DNA from: Blepharisma stoltei
Lineage: Eukaryota > Ciliophora > Heterotrichea > Heterotrichida > Blepharismidae
Direction of reading: 5' to 3'
Assembly (NCBI GenBank): GCA_914767885.1
Contig: CAJZBQ010000002.1
Coordinates: forward strand, 868,001 to 932,000
DNA length: 64,000 nucleotides
The translations under genes and the position numbers were made by a program. A model generated the notes under the pieces. That model worked only from the letters and a program-made list of their open reading frames with translations. It had not been told where the DNA came from and ran no database searches. Shown here piece by piece: positions 10,110-20,248 of this stretch. How positions within the stretch are numbered: position 1 is the first letter of the stretch; every line of letters begins with the position of its first letter.

Positions 10110-11927
10110 CTATTTATTCATATCTCTAATGCAAATATCATAAGAGCACTCAGCGCAATTAAATGACCCGACCTTTGAAAATATTTCTCCACACTCATTG
10201 CAGCTATATGCACCTCCTGAATAATTTTTCGACGATTTATTGTTCCAGCGCAGCAGATGGTCATTCTCGCATTTCTTTGTATAAGGCGAAGACAGATGAA
10301 GAGCTAAGCTATCAGCGCAGTCATTACATAGATCAAAGCAGCATTTTCTGCAGTGAAAACACTCTTCAGCTTTAGTCAGTTTGCAGCCATTGCACATAAA
10401 GGATTTTGGCTTACCTATAGACTCATAGTATGAGCAACTATCAGCATAATGCAAAATGTGTTCTTCTGGACACAAAAACCCTGGATGAGGGCCAATAGGT
10501 CCGCTATAATAGCTAGAGCAGGAGTCACACAAGTCATAATCGCATTCATTGCAGTGTTGGCAAGCTGAATTTATAGGTGCTCTGCATTCATCACATCTTG
10601 GAAATCCGCCATATTTTGTCTGATAAATCTCTACTATATTATTTTCAATTGCCAAACGATGGTTTTTTCTGCATGTCATATCCAATCTCGGGTACTTATA
10701 GCCATGCTTAGTCCCACATTTTCTGCAGAGGTCATAAAGGCAAGTCCTGCAGTGCCAATGAGCATCATCACCTATCCCCTGGCATTCGTTACATGAATAT
10801 GAAGTGGAACCATAATTGGTTAAATAGTATGAGACTACGTCACATCTCCATTGCAGCTCTTTTGATTCAGAGCACAGCAACTTAGGCGGGGTCATATTTT
10901 TTGCTAATCCACATTCTTCACACACGTCATATTTGCAGTCTCGGCAATGCCAGCAGCCCGTCGAAAAATTTTTTCCACAGAGATTGCAAAATATCATCCA
11001 AGTTCCAGAGATTTCTTTATAATGGAATGGGACATCATTTGCCCAGGCTAAAGCATGGCCACTGTCACAGGTGAATGGTTTATTAAGATCAATGGGTTTT
11101 TCTGATGGCTGACCAGAGTTTAATAAAATTGCAGTATCTGCGACAACTGCTTCAGACTCTTCTTCATTTTTATCTAAAATGGATTTTATTTTAGACTCAA
11201 AGATTTGAGCTGCGTTTTTGATGTCAAAAGGCCTGTACTGTTTGAGTAAAAATTGACGAATTTGATATGGATCTATCAATGTTTTTAGCCCTGCAGGTAA
11301 GTTTTTAGCTTTTGTTTTTAGATCTTCTAAGCTTATACTACTTTCTGCCATCACTGTCGTTCTTTTAACTAGCCCTAACGCCAGCCACAAAGAAGCCACT
11401 AATTTTGTTTCGTAAATCCTAAGCCTGCTTTTACTGATTGTTTCTTCATCATCTCCTTGAGCTACCCAAATCATCTTAATAGCAGTTGCGAAAACATCTC
11501 TTATCATTAGTTCAAACTTCGCAATATCCATTGCAGGAAGCTGAGCTGACTCTACCTTATTCATTTCGTCAGCTATATAAATTTTGTAGAGCTGTGAGAC
11601 TTTTTCCTCCTCAGAGCCGAGTCCAAGAAGAACACAAACAATTTTCAGCTTTTTCGCGTCGATTTGTTCACTGTTGCCAATAGACCTATAAAAAGAGTTG
11701 AATGGGTTTGTAGGAAAGGAGAGAAAAGAGGAGTCGATTTTTAGCGATGCTAAAACTTCTTTTAGACCTGCAATAGTGATAAAACCTTGGTTTTCTTTAG
11801 CAGCGAATTGACTTACAAGGTTTACAGCTTTAGAGGTATGCAATCCCATTTCGAGCTGCTTGAGGAAAATAATCCTTTCGTCGTCTGATACAATTTCAAT
11901 AGGAGCATTCGACCCACAACAGCCCAT
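10110..11927 (-). CDS. ZZ/DC1-like multi-zinc-finger protein with MGCC lipidation N-terminus
   Basis: The start at 11927 (MGCCGSNAP) is preferred to an in-frame ATG 54 bp upstream, because Met-Gly-Cys-Cys is a classic myristoylation/palmitoylation signal. Residues 20-280 are helical and EF-hand-like in layout (GFITIAGLKEVL), without a clear calcium loop. Residues 290-605 hold about five repeated modules of CxxC-x(~7)-CxxC-x(5)-CxxC (for example CNLCGK, CWHCRDCKYDVCEEC and CNECDYDLCDSC), resembling ZZ or DC1 fingers. It is uninterrupted and intron-free. Likely a membrane-anchored binding protein; ligands unknown. Confidence 0.75.
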   Translation of the reverse strand: MGCCGSNAPIEIVSDDERIIFLKQLEMGLHTSKAVNLVSQFAAKENQGFITIAGLKEVLASLKIDSSFLSFPTNPFNSFYRSIGNSEQIDAKKLKIVCVLLGLGSEEEKVSQLYKIYIADEMNKVESAQLPAMDIAKFELMIRDVFATAIKMIWVAQGDDEETISKSRLRIYETKLVASLWLALGLVKRTTVMAESSISLEDLKTKAKNLPAGLKTLIDPYQIRQFLLKQYRPFDIKNAAQIFESKIKSILDKNEEESEAVVADTAILLNSGQPSEKPIDLNKPFTCDSGHALAWANDVPFHYKEISGTWMIFCNLCGKNFSTGCWHCRDCKYDVCEECGLAKNMTPPKLLCSESKELQWRCDVVSYYLTNYGSTSYSCNECQGIGDDAHWHCRTCLYDLCRKCGTKHGYKYPRLDMTCRKNHRLAIENNIVEIYQTKYGGFPRCDECRAPINSACQHCNECDYDLCDSCSSYYSGPIGPHPGFLCPEEHILHYADSCSYYESIGKPKSFMCNGCKLTKAEECFHCRKCCFDLCNDCADSLALHLSSPYTKKCENDHLLRWNNKSSKNYSGGAYSCNECGEIFSKVGSFNCAECSYDICIRDMNK

Positions 11928-11981
11928 TGTACAAAGTCTATTATAACAAAAAATATGGATTTTTTGAAAAACACCTATCAA

Positions 11982-12294
11982 ATCTGAATTTCATTATTTA
12001 ATTTAAATTATTCTAAACTCATTCAAGCAGTGATCCTATTTCTTGCAAGAGCAATTAATGAGGCATAGAAATGCTGATTTTTATGGCTCTTAAGCAGTTT
12101 TCATTATTCGTCCCACAAGAATCCAATACATTTTATAAGGAAAACCAGCTTTATCTATGCATCTGATATTTGGGCTGAATGTTGTTCTTTTACTCATCAA
12201 CTTCCGGCAGAGAACGTGCTATCAATAGCGTTATTATCTAATTAATTAATATTAATATCATGATGATTGCAAAAATTTTTATTTTAATAATAAA
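11982..12294. other. Divergent intergenic gap
   Basis: AT-rich 313-bp gap between the divergently transcribed zinc-finger and ankyrin genes. I see no gene, repeat or terminal inverted repeat here; it presumably contains both promoters. Confidence 0.4.
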
Positions 12295-13675
12295 ATGAAA
12301 GTGCCATCTTTTACAGATTTGCTTGGGCCACTTCCAGGGATTATTGCAGGGTTAAAGAGCTATAGGCTTTTTAAAGCCATTGATAGCCCAAATAATGCTA
12401 AAGCTTTAAAGTTTTTAAAGAAGAAAAGGAACATTTTTAACTTAAAACAAGCAAACACAGGTCTGAATCCTCTGCACTTAGTTACTATGAAAAATGATAC
12501 TCAGTTAATTGAAGCGATCACAGTCAGGCAGGACTGCAAAGCACACATAAATGACCAAGATAATGATCAGCAATGGGCTGCTATTCATTTTGCAGCACAA
12601 AATGGCAATTCAGAAGCTTTAACATATTTCCTCAAACTAGGAGCTATATCTTTTTCTATAAATTTGCCTAAAAACTAATAATTTATCATATAATTTGCTT
12701 TCTTTTAATAAAACAAATTAAATGTGTAAAAGTTATAATATTTCAATTAAAAACAAAGAAGGCTCTGGGCCAATTCATATAGCAGCTGGGCACAATCACA
12801 AAGACTTCATTCAAAAACTAATCGAAAGAAGTGTCCATATAGATGAAAGAGACGCAAAAATGAGAACAGCCCTTCATTATTCCGCAGTCCAAAACTTCGC
12901 AGACCTCGCAGAATGGCTCGTCTCGAAAGGTGCCTCCACTTCTGTGGTCGACAGTGTTGGAATGACCCCAATTTATGTAGCTGTGCATGCTGGTAGCTTC
13001 AACGTCACTGAATTTTTGCATAACTATAAAGACGGATATAGCCAAAGAACTCATTTAGATGGTCCTGGACTGGGAGAATACAATCCAACTCCTCGAGTTG
13101 TTCAAGCTGACAAACCAACTTGGGAGGTTGACAAATACCTAGTATAAAGCTTATTTGTCAATTCCCAAACTGGTTTGCCAGCTTGAGCTAAAGAAACAAC
13201 TCGGGGAGTTGCACTGCATTCTCCAGCCCAGACCCATCTAAGCGTATTCCTAGCCTATATACAAAAATCCCAGGAAGCAAATGCAAGCTAATCCATTTAG
13301 CTTGCAGACACCAAGACACAAAAATCCTTGAATTTTTGCATGCAAATGGGCATGATTTGTGGGATTTTGATAATGAGGTAATTGACAAGAAAGGTTGATA
13401 GAGAAAGTGTGTATCATTATGCAGCTCTTGATGGGGCAGTCAACTGCATAGACTATTTGGTTAGTAAGAATATAGCAATTGATAGACAGGACTCGAGAGG
13501 CTTGACACCGCTACATATTGCGGTAGGAGTGAAGAATTTGGCAGTTATAAAGAAACTATGTGAAGCAGGAGCGAAACTTGATATACCGAATATTGAAGGA
13601 CTGAGTCCGTTTGATATGGCTGAGAGTGTCCGTGATCATGCGACTTTGACTTTATTGAGGAGGTTTAAGAGATAA
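12295..13675 (+). CDS. Ankyrin-repeat protein interrupted by two IESs
   Basis: Three open blocks join into one protein of about 355 aa with roughly seven ankyrin repeats (GLNPLHLVTMKND, WAAIHFAAQNGN, GPIHIAAGHNHKD, RTALHYSAVQNFAD, MTPIYVAVHAGS, KLIHLACRHQDT, LTPLHIAVGVKN). Removal of 12647-12737 joins KLGA to NISIKNKEGSG inside a repeat. Removal of 13058-13257 joins QRTHL to YTKIPGSK. A 16-nt intron (13378-13393, GTAATTGACAAGAAAG) joins DFDNE to VDRESVYHYAA. No other domain is seen, so only a generic binding role can be given. Confidence 0.85.
12647..12737. other. Short IES (91 bp) in ankyrin gene
   Basis: TA at 12645-12646 and 12736-12737. The segment contains TAA stops and shifts frame; removal recreates a canonical ankyrin repeat start (GANISIKNKEGSGPIHIAA). 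No terminal repeats are seen. Confidence 0.85.
13058..13257. repeat. Long imperfect palindrome, IES in ankyrin gene (about 200 bp)
   Basis: Left arm TTTAGATGGTCCTGGACTGG... (from 13055) pairs with the right arm ending ...CCAGACCCATCTAA (about 13241) along some 85 nt at roughly 80% identity, with the loop near 13142-13150. The palindrome is flanked by TA. For frame-correct joining the right TA is 13256-13257, which is 17 bp beyond the palindrome end; the TA at 13239-13240 is symmetric but gives the wrong frame. Confidence 0.65.
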
Positions 13676-14340
13676 ATAATAATTAAGTGGTAGGATTTGG
13701 CTTTTTGAAATGAAAAATCAAAATTTTCTTATAGCATATACGATAAGTTAAGCAAATTCAGATGTAATGAAACATTTGGAATGGATAATTGTCGAAATAT
13801 ATGAATATTCAGAATCAAGCGTAGCTATCAGAGATCAGGATAGAAATTCATCATATTAATTGCAGCCCATAATAAAAATTATTATATTTAGTATGGCTTA
13901 TGAGAATATAAATTAAAGATTGAAATTAAATAATATTATATTCGCTTATATGAGATTAATAGCTAATGATAATACAGTACGATAGCTTTATAACTAAAAC
14001 AATAATATAAATGTTATTAGAATAAATATTTTAATTTTATTAAATTTAGAAATAAATCAATCAGAAATCTCAATTAAATAGCAAGACTATATAAAAATTA
14101 AATAGGGAAATTTAATTTAAAACCATATATATATTAACCATTTGATAATTTGCTAGCATTTGCATATAAATAAATAATTATCTTCCTATCACATATATTA
14201 TATTTCGCTGAGCCCAGGCAATCCAAAAATAAATGATTTTAGCCTCCTATTTCAAATAACACCAATATTTTATTTCCATTTTTGCCAACGAAAAATTGGT
14301 GTTATCTAATTTATCTTTTTAAGTCTCGATAATTTTTATA
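13676..14340. other. AT-rich intergenic interval
   Basis: 665 bp without coding potential. A small inverted repeat (ATAACACCAAT near 14257, with its complement near 14297) lies just upstream of the next start codon; its significance is unknown. Confidence 0.4.
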
Positions 14341-15216
14341 ATGGGGAACTGTCAACAATCTTTCTTCACAAAAACGATAACGTTTATCTTCGATCCTCGA
14401 TTTTTCCCAGTCCCTAAGCGTACTCAGAAGGTCCCAGCCAATACCACAATAAAATCCCTTTGCCGAGAACTAAAATCGCTAATGTCCCCATCATTTCCTA
14501 GACATGCTCACTCAATAAATCTCCGATTTCGAGAAAAAACTTACTATCACAAAGACATCACCCTTCTTTCTGAGCTTTTCATTAAAAAAGGTGAAAAAAT
14601 ATTCGTGCATGTCGTTCCCAAATCAAAAGATTTCCGACTGATAAATGTAAAGATCCACTGCTGCAAACACTCAAATATATGCCTTTCAGTGTCGAATGAG
14701 TCTACTATTTCTCAGCTAGAAGATTCAATTTCAGGCTTAAAAGGCTGCTGCTCTAATCACTCTTGCAAGTTATTGTGCGACGACCTAGAACTTAGGTCAG
14801 ATGAAAGCTGTGAGTTCCCTCCCGGGCATTCTTTGCATGCTCTTTACCAAGGACAACATTTAGGATGTGCCCCAAGTCCTTGAAAAATTAAACAGCCAGG
14901 GCTGATACAAGAAGGGATATGCATGAATCAGAACTGTCTTGCTTATAAGCAGTCAGTATGCATTAATAAAGGACTCGGGAAGTTCAACCTGGTTAATGAG
15001 AACGAAATTGGAGAGCACCGTTGTACAATGTGCGAACAAAATTTGTATAATACCAAAAGATTTGGATTTATTAATTGTTGGTATCAATATGTAGCATATG
15101 GCAGAGATGGAGGAACACAGCAAGAAACTTGTACAGCTGGCTTCACATATTGTGAATTCGACCTCTTCAAAAACTTTGACTGGGAAAGGTTAGATGTTTT
15201 GGTTTCAAAATTGTAA
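14341..15216 (+). CDS. Ubiquitin-like-domain protein with Cys-rich C-terminus, 291 aa
   Basis: One frame from ATG 14341 to TAA 15216, with TGA at 14881-14883 read as Trp (PSPWKIKQPG). The N-terminus MGNCQQS is a plausible myristoylation signal. Two segments (residues about 12-95 and 100-170) look ubiquitin-like, with beta strands and a KGEKIFVHV ending. The C-terminal third (NQNCLAYKQSVCINKGLG, then CTMCEQ and GFINCWYQYVAYGRDGG) is a cysteine module I associate with uncharacterised protist proteins. Function unknown. Confidence 0.7.
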
Positions 15217-15311
15217 GTTTAATTATTTATTAATACGAATCCTTATGTTAAATTTCTTATTACTATTAAAAAATATTTAAATAGAAATCCCTGATATAAA
15301 ATTATAATAAA

Positions 15312-15548
15312 ATGATGGTGAAATCAATGCTCAGTTTTTGCTTATTTTTAGTAGCATTTGCAGAGGAAGCAGCAACAGACGATTCAAGCATTGATGTAGG
15401 ACTCGAACAAATCTGTATTTGGCTCCCGATTGTGCTAGTTCTTACAGTTGGGTCTGCAGTGTATGCTCTCTTCAATATGGATGAAGGAAGAGACTCATTA
15501 CTAAACGCAAAATTCTTAATTGCTGAGCCAAGCCATGAAAGACATTAA
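15312..15548 (+). CDS. Small ATP6AP2 (renin receptor)-tail-like membrane protein, 78 aa
   Basis: A signal peptide (residues 1-19) is followed by a short acidic lumenal segment, one membrane span (about 34-54) and a tail beginning FNMDEGRDSLL. The NMDxGxDS motif just after the membrane span is characteristic of the C-terminus of ATP6AP2, a vacuolar H+-ATPase accessory protein. Only the membrane-proximal part of that family is present. The assignment rests on this short motif and could be coincidence. Confidence 0.55.
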   Translation: MMVKSMLSFCLFLVAFAEEAATDDSSIDVGLEQICIWLPIVLVLTVGSAVYALFNMDEGRDSLLNAKFLIAEPSHERH

Positions 15549-15843
15549 ATAATCAAAATTCCTAATAGAAATAGAAAGATTATGGTATTAAGGCAACATA
15601 TGAATAATTTATACTGTGCTGGATTAAGTTTAGCCTGTTATTATGATTCTTATATAAAATAAAACATTAATTATTAAAGATAATAGCATTTTGGAGTTTA
15701 GTTTAATCTATTATATCATATAAATCTACCTATAAAAGCTTCTACGCTTAACGACGTAAATTTTCTTTACATATTTGGCAATTCATACTTATCCCAATTG
15801 AATTTTACTTGAAATAATCAAGCGCTTAAAATTATTTTATTTA

Positions 15844-16393
15844 CTCCCCCCCATCCTTGATCGAATGATTGATTGTAAAAATTCCTAAGAATTGGGGAAA
15901 TTAACCCCCATCCTTGATCGAACGATTTTCATATTATGCAAATTTTTATATATATAAAAATATATTAGTTATCAAAAGCTTGGAAAATGTACCTAATGAA
16001 GTTGTTTTCAGAGACTTTGAGACGACAAAAAGCTACGAAATCAACTATTCGAAGTGATTTAGTCATCAACCTAGGCTTAAAAACTCAATAATCTAAAAAA
16101 TAGAGATTCTTTAAAATTTTAAAAACAAAATTTAATTTAATAAGAAACAAATTAAAATTTATACAATTTAAAGGATAAACTAATAAATCAAAATATTAAA
16201 AATTGGTATTTTATGAAATTAATTCAAATGTTTGCTGTAAAAATAATTATTAAATACTCTTAACCTTCTTATTTAAAAAAAAAATAAAAAAAATATATAT
16301 ATATATTTTTTTTATTTTATATATAAATTTTTTTTTAACCCCCATCCTTGATCGAACGATGGCGAGCCGTTCGATCAAGGATGGGGTGGAGTT
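15844..16393 (+). mobile_element. Family-A MITE (copy 2), intergenic
   Basis: TA at 15842-15843. Left end: two direct copies of the core ATCCTTGATCGAA(C/T)GAT about 60 bp apart. Right end: an inverted pair forming a hairpin (about 16340-16388), slightly eroded at the very end (GGAGTTTTA instead of GGAGTTA). The interior 15970-16080 matches the transposase-like stretch of copy 3. It lies between the small membrane-protein gene and the sorting-receptor gene, so no coding frame is affected. Confidence 0.8.
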
Positions 16394-16444
16394 TTATACA
16401 AATTTTCCTTATTATTTCTACTCAATTTAAATCTATTAGAATGC

Positions 16445-17824
16445 TTATGAGGTATTAATATCTTGCAGTGCGAAATATTGCGTGACTGCTTGGTTGATTT
16501 GTCTCCTCATTTCTTGTTTCATCTGGCTCCTAGCTCTTAGTCTGTAATACAGCAAAGCAAATATTAATAAGCAGAAGAACCCAAGCAGTATCATTATCAA
16601 AGTGGTCATAGAAACCATATACTGATTTTCTGGCCAATCACTTCCATATCCATTATCAAAGCAGCTCTGAGGCGTTTCTTCAAAAGCTGAACAAATTGCA
16701 TCAAGGACGTCTTTGCTATCCCAATTTCCCATGTACGTTTGATTATTAATCACAATAGCAGGGTAAAACTGCACTCCAGAGTGCTTCCACTTCCTCCTTT
16801 CTTGCCTTAAAATACTATTATCGTCCATTGTTACATTTTTGCCTCCTTCAGTTGAATCTTTTATGCATTTATCGATATCTTTATAATCCATCCCAATCTC
16901 ATTAATAATTTTTTTTGAGCATTCTTCTGTAAATGATGATATACACCTTTTCCTGAAGAGAGACATGTATTTAAACCATACTTTGTGGGATCCTTTTGCC
17001 TCTGATGTCATCCATAAGCATTTTTGTCTTAAATCTTCAGCTACAATGCTTTTTCCTGTAAGTGGTCCGAGACCGTCAGGGTCTGCTGCGCAGTATCTGC
17101 CACCACTTAAGCAGTTATCGACTGGAGATGTGAAGTTGTTATCAGCACATACAGAACATCTCCAGTGTACGTAATTTGGAGAAAATGTAACAAGGCTGAA
17201 GTCAACTTCATTTATAGTGTCATACAATTCCGAGACAAAGTCCAAAATTTTCAAATTGTCACTGGACATTCATAGACCTAATTCGACATGGAGATATGAT
17301 TTTCTCATTGAAAACTCAAGCCCAATTTCTACTATTTCGCCTGAAATGATCTCATTTATTATATCGTGCCCATCGCTCTTTGTTATAAGAGCACTTGGGA
17401 TGTTCACGTCTGTACCTACCCCATCGTCACTTAGAACATGTTCATTAATATCTCCATCCATGCTATTTGCTATAATCACACAATTAACCCCGATTTCTTG
17501 GGCATGCTTTACTTTAAGTGTATTTGGACATCTGCCTATTTCAACTATAAGGAATGATGCCTGGAACTCTTCTGGCTGATGGACTGTTAAGTTTGTGAAA
17601 GGGAGACAGCCAAGTCTTTCACCTTCATTTGGCAAATAGACTTTTCCTATAATTTTTCTTCCATATGGCGGATTTCCAAAGTTTGCAATTGAGATTGGTA
17701 TTGAATTTTTATCGTATCTTTGAACAATACTGTCTTTTAGAGTTCTTGGGCGATAAATTGTGATATCTGCTGAAATGAAAACGCTGAAGGTGATTAATAG
17801 AGAAAAGACTCTAAATAATACCAT
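16445..17824 (-). CDS. Vacuolar sorting receptor-like protein (PA domain, single TM), 459 aa
   Basis: Signal peptide (residues 1-19), a protease-associated domain (about 50-175, with CVIIANSMDGD and VNIPSALITKSDG), then a cysteine-rich thioredoxin-like lumenal domain (YVHWRCSVCAD, GRYCAADPDG, FYPAIVINNQTYMGNW). One membrane span (about 419-441) and a short basic tail follow. Domain order and the CAxDPDG motif fit plant/protist vacuolar sorting receptors, which carry hydrolases from Golgi to vacuole. TGA at 17267-17269 is read as Trp and fuses what would otherwise be two frames. No IES. Confidence 0.8.
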
Positions 17825-17909
17825 TTTCTTTATTTATTATTAGACTTATTGATATTTGAATATTGGAGAACTCTTTTTATATTCCAGATTATTTTTATAT
17901 TTTTTTACA

Positions 17910-20209
17910 CTAATATATAAAGACTCTATGAATGATCTTGACTTTCTGTCTGCAGCATGGACAATCAATTAATGGATACCCATCTTCTCTTTCTTTATCC
18001 ATCGGCAACCCCATATATATGACACAACTATGACAATAAGAAGAATGCCCACATGGCAGAAATAGTGTGTTTTTCTTTTGATTCATGCAATAAATGCACA
18101 GCTCTTTTTCTTCATTATATAAAAATTGAGGCTCGCTATAAGTCCTTTCCCTGACTCTAATTTCGTCTCTTTCTCTAGTAATTGAGGCTAACTGTTCTTC
18201 CAGTACTCTATATTTTTCACGCAAGTCGTCAATAATTGCTTCATATTGGCTGTTCTGTATAAATGAGAGCTTTTTTTCTTCTTTTTTAATATGTCTTTTA
18301 AGCATCAATTCTCGATCAGCGTTTTCGTGCTTTAGGTCATTAATTTCATTAATAAGAAGGTCTCTTTCTTTAATAATTACTTCAAAATCTCTTCTGAATT
18401 GTTCTTCCATTGCTTCTTTTTGGTCATTTATTCGATGTTTTAGTTTTTTAATTTCTTCACTTTGAGCTATTATTGTTTCATTTAATAAATTTAGTTGCTC
18501 CATGTAATTTTCTTCAATCATTGCTATATCAGCTTTTAATTGCTCGATTCTGACTTTCTTTTTGTGGCTTTTGCCGCTTTTTCTTGCTAGCTCTTTGTTT
18601 TCTGCTTTTAATATGTCAAGCTGAGCGCGAATTTCTTCATTGCTTTTTTGTAACTGGTTGAGATACTCGATTTTTTTATTAAGTTCTTGTTTTAATTTTT
18701 CTTCGCTGTTCTTTAGATTATATTAGATTTATTGCTATTGTCCCGGGAATTATTTCAACCCTTCTTTATCCTGCCGCTGGCTTCAGCTTCAATGGCCCTA
18801 TGGTCAAGTATAAAATTAGCTCCCACCCCCCTCAATATCAAGCTACCTAGATTTGATAATAAGAAATCTAAGATATATTACAGTATTTTCGCTTTTAAAC
18901 ACTAAAGTGCGATTTATAGCATGTTTACAGATATGTTTAATACTTTATTTCATATCCCTACTACAAACCAAATTTTTATATGGTTAAATTTTAGACTAAT
19001 AAATAAAAGAGTTAATAGAGAAATACGCTGGGTTCGCTTAATTATTGCATTTTAAGCATGAATTCAGTTCAACTCTGCTTTAAAATGGATAGACACACAT
19101 AAACCAATTCATACATAATTATGTATCATAGGCACATACAATATCTAGCATCGTTTTCGCTAAATTAATGCTTTTAATACATTTTAATATCCTTAAATAA
19201 CTTATTTATCTATAAAACATGATATATCTCATTTAAATTTGATACAAAAATGTGAACTAAATTTTCTAGCTATATAAAATATTTTGTTCATAGTAGGGAT
19301 ATGGAATAAAGTATTAAACATATGTGTAAAACATGTTATGGCGTAGGAGCGAAAATACTGCAACATCTCTTATTCCTTATTATCAAGACTAGGTAGTTTG
19401 GTATTGAGAAAGGTGGGGATGGCTTTTATGCTTAGTCAGCCCTAGTCACCGATTCACACCACACCCTTTTCTTGTCGACGCTGCCAAAATTGGCGACTTT
19501 AGCAATCTCTCGGGACTATTGGCTTTTCAACAGAAGATTCTCTTAGCTCTCTAAGTGTCCAGAGCATGAAGGAAAATGCAACTACCTCCTTCAGGGCTAC
19601 CTCGCCTTTATCAAATGTATATTGCTTCCCAGAAGTTCGAGTAGATTTTAACGCCTTAGATTTCATGGTATCCTGATCAGTGAAAATCCCACCCTGATCT
19701 TTCTAACATATGGAGTTCAATTCCCACTCAGCAGTGACTCGGACATAATCACCACTTGTCATCTTTTAAAAAGCCGCTATACTTTAAGAATGAAATTTCT
19801 TCTTCTAAGCTTGGCTCTCTAGTATTTTCACTATCTAGAAAAGCTTGTTTTCTGTCTTTAATACTAAATGCTATACTTTGTTCGAGACTGCTTGGCTGCA
19901 AGCAATCTTCAAACCAATGACTATTAGACCTCTCTCTATGGCCAGCATCTTCATTCTTGCAATTCTCTATTATGTTTTCCCTACAAAAATCATCTTCTTC
20001 TTGATGAAAATCTTTAATATCTGCATCTACTAATTCTTGCTTGCGAAGGCCAAGGGCAAAACAGCTTACATCCAAGCAGTTAATAATGAATAGAACTTCA
20101 GTTTTCCCACAATATTCTTGCCACCTTTAAAATAAAATATTTATAAAATAATGTAAAAAATTTATTTTAATTATGAGTTTATATCAAATTATTCTGGACT
20201 CATATTCAT
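17910..20209 (-). CDS. Coiled-coil RING-finger protein split by two IESs
   Basis: ATG at 20209 (MNMSPE) joins across the 77-bp IES 20115-20191 to YCGKTEVLF. A charged region ends in FLKDDKW, which joins across the 1,032-bp IES 18716-19747 to WLKNSEEKLKQ (one TGA read as Trp). A long coiled coil follows, then a C3HC4 RING at the C-terminus (CIYCMNQ, LPCGH, CHSC, CPCCRQK; last 75 residues). Likely an E3 ubiquitin ligase. Both junctions are in frame at TA. The start is 40 bp from the stop of the membrane-protein gene upstream. Confidence 0.8.
18716..19747. mobile_element. Compound IES (1,032 bp) in the RING gene
   Basis: TA at 18714-18715 and 19746-19747; removal joins KDDKWW to LKNSEEK in frame. 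The flanks (18716-18812 and 19432-19747) are GC-richer and contain GTTCAATTCCC near 19711, a tRNA box-B-like sequence. The middle is a separate TIR element (18813-19431). The simplest reading is a TIR element inserted into an older SINE-like IES. Confidence 0.7.
18813..19431. mobile_element. Family-F TIR element, copy 1 (about 620 bp)
   Basis: The ends are long imperfect terminal inverted repeats of about 130 bp: left CTCAATATCAAGCTACCTAG... and, on the other strand from the right, CTCAATACCAAACTACCTAG.... Both continue through TTGATAATAAG, CAGTATTTTCGC and TTTAATACTTTATT. The interior is AT-rich without a coding frame. The left half recurs at the right edge of the window (about 63.57-64.0 kb). 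Confidence 0.75.
20115..20191. other. Short IES (77 bp) after the RING-gene start
   Basis: TA at 20113-20114 and 20190-20191, each preceded on the minus strand by the same AGAA context (CCAGAATA and CAAGAATA). Removal joins MNMSPE to YCGKTE and supplies the only available start codon for this gene. Confidence 0.75.
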
Positions 20210-20248
20210 TAATTTCATATATATTTTTTAAGATCTGCTGCAATTATT

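Noticed and set aside
19680-19745. tRNA gene at the box-B-like sequence
   Set aside because: Only a T-arm-like motif is present; no acceptor stem or matching box A at the right distance, so at most a tRNA-derived SINE remnant.
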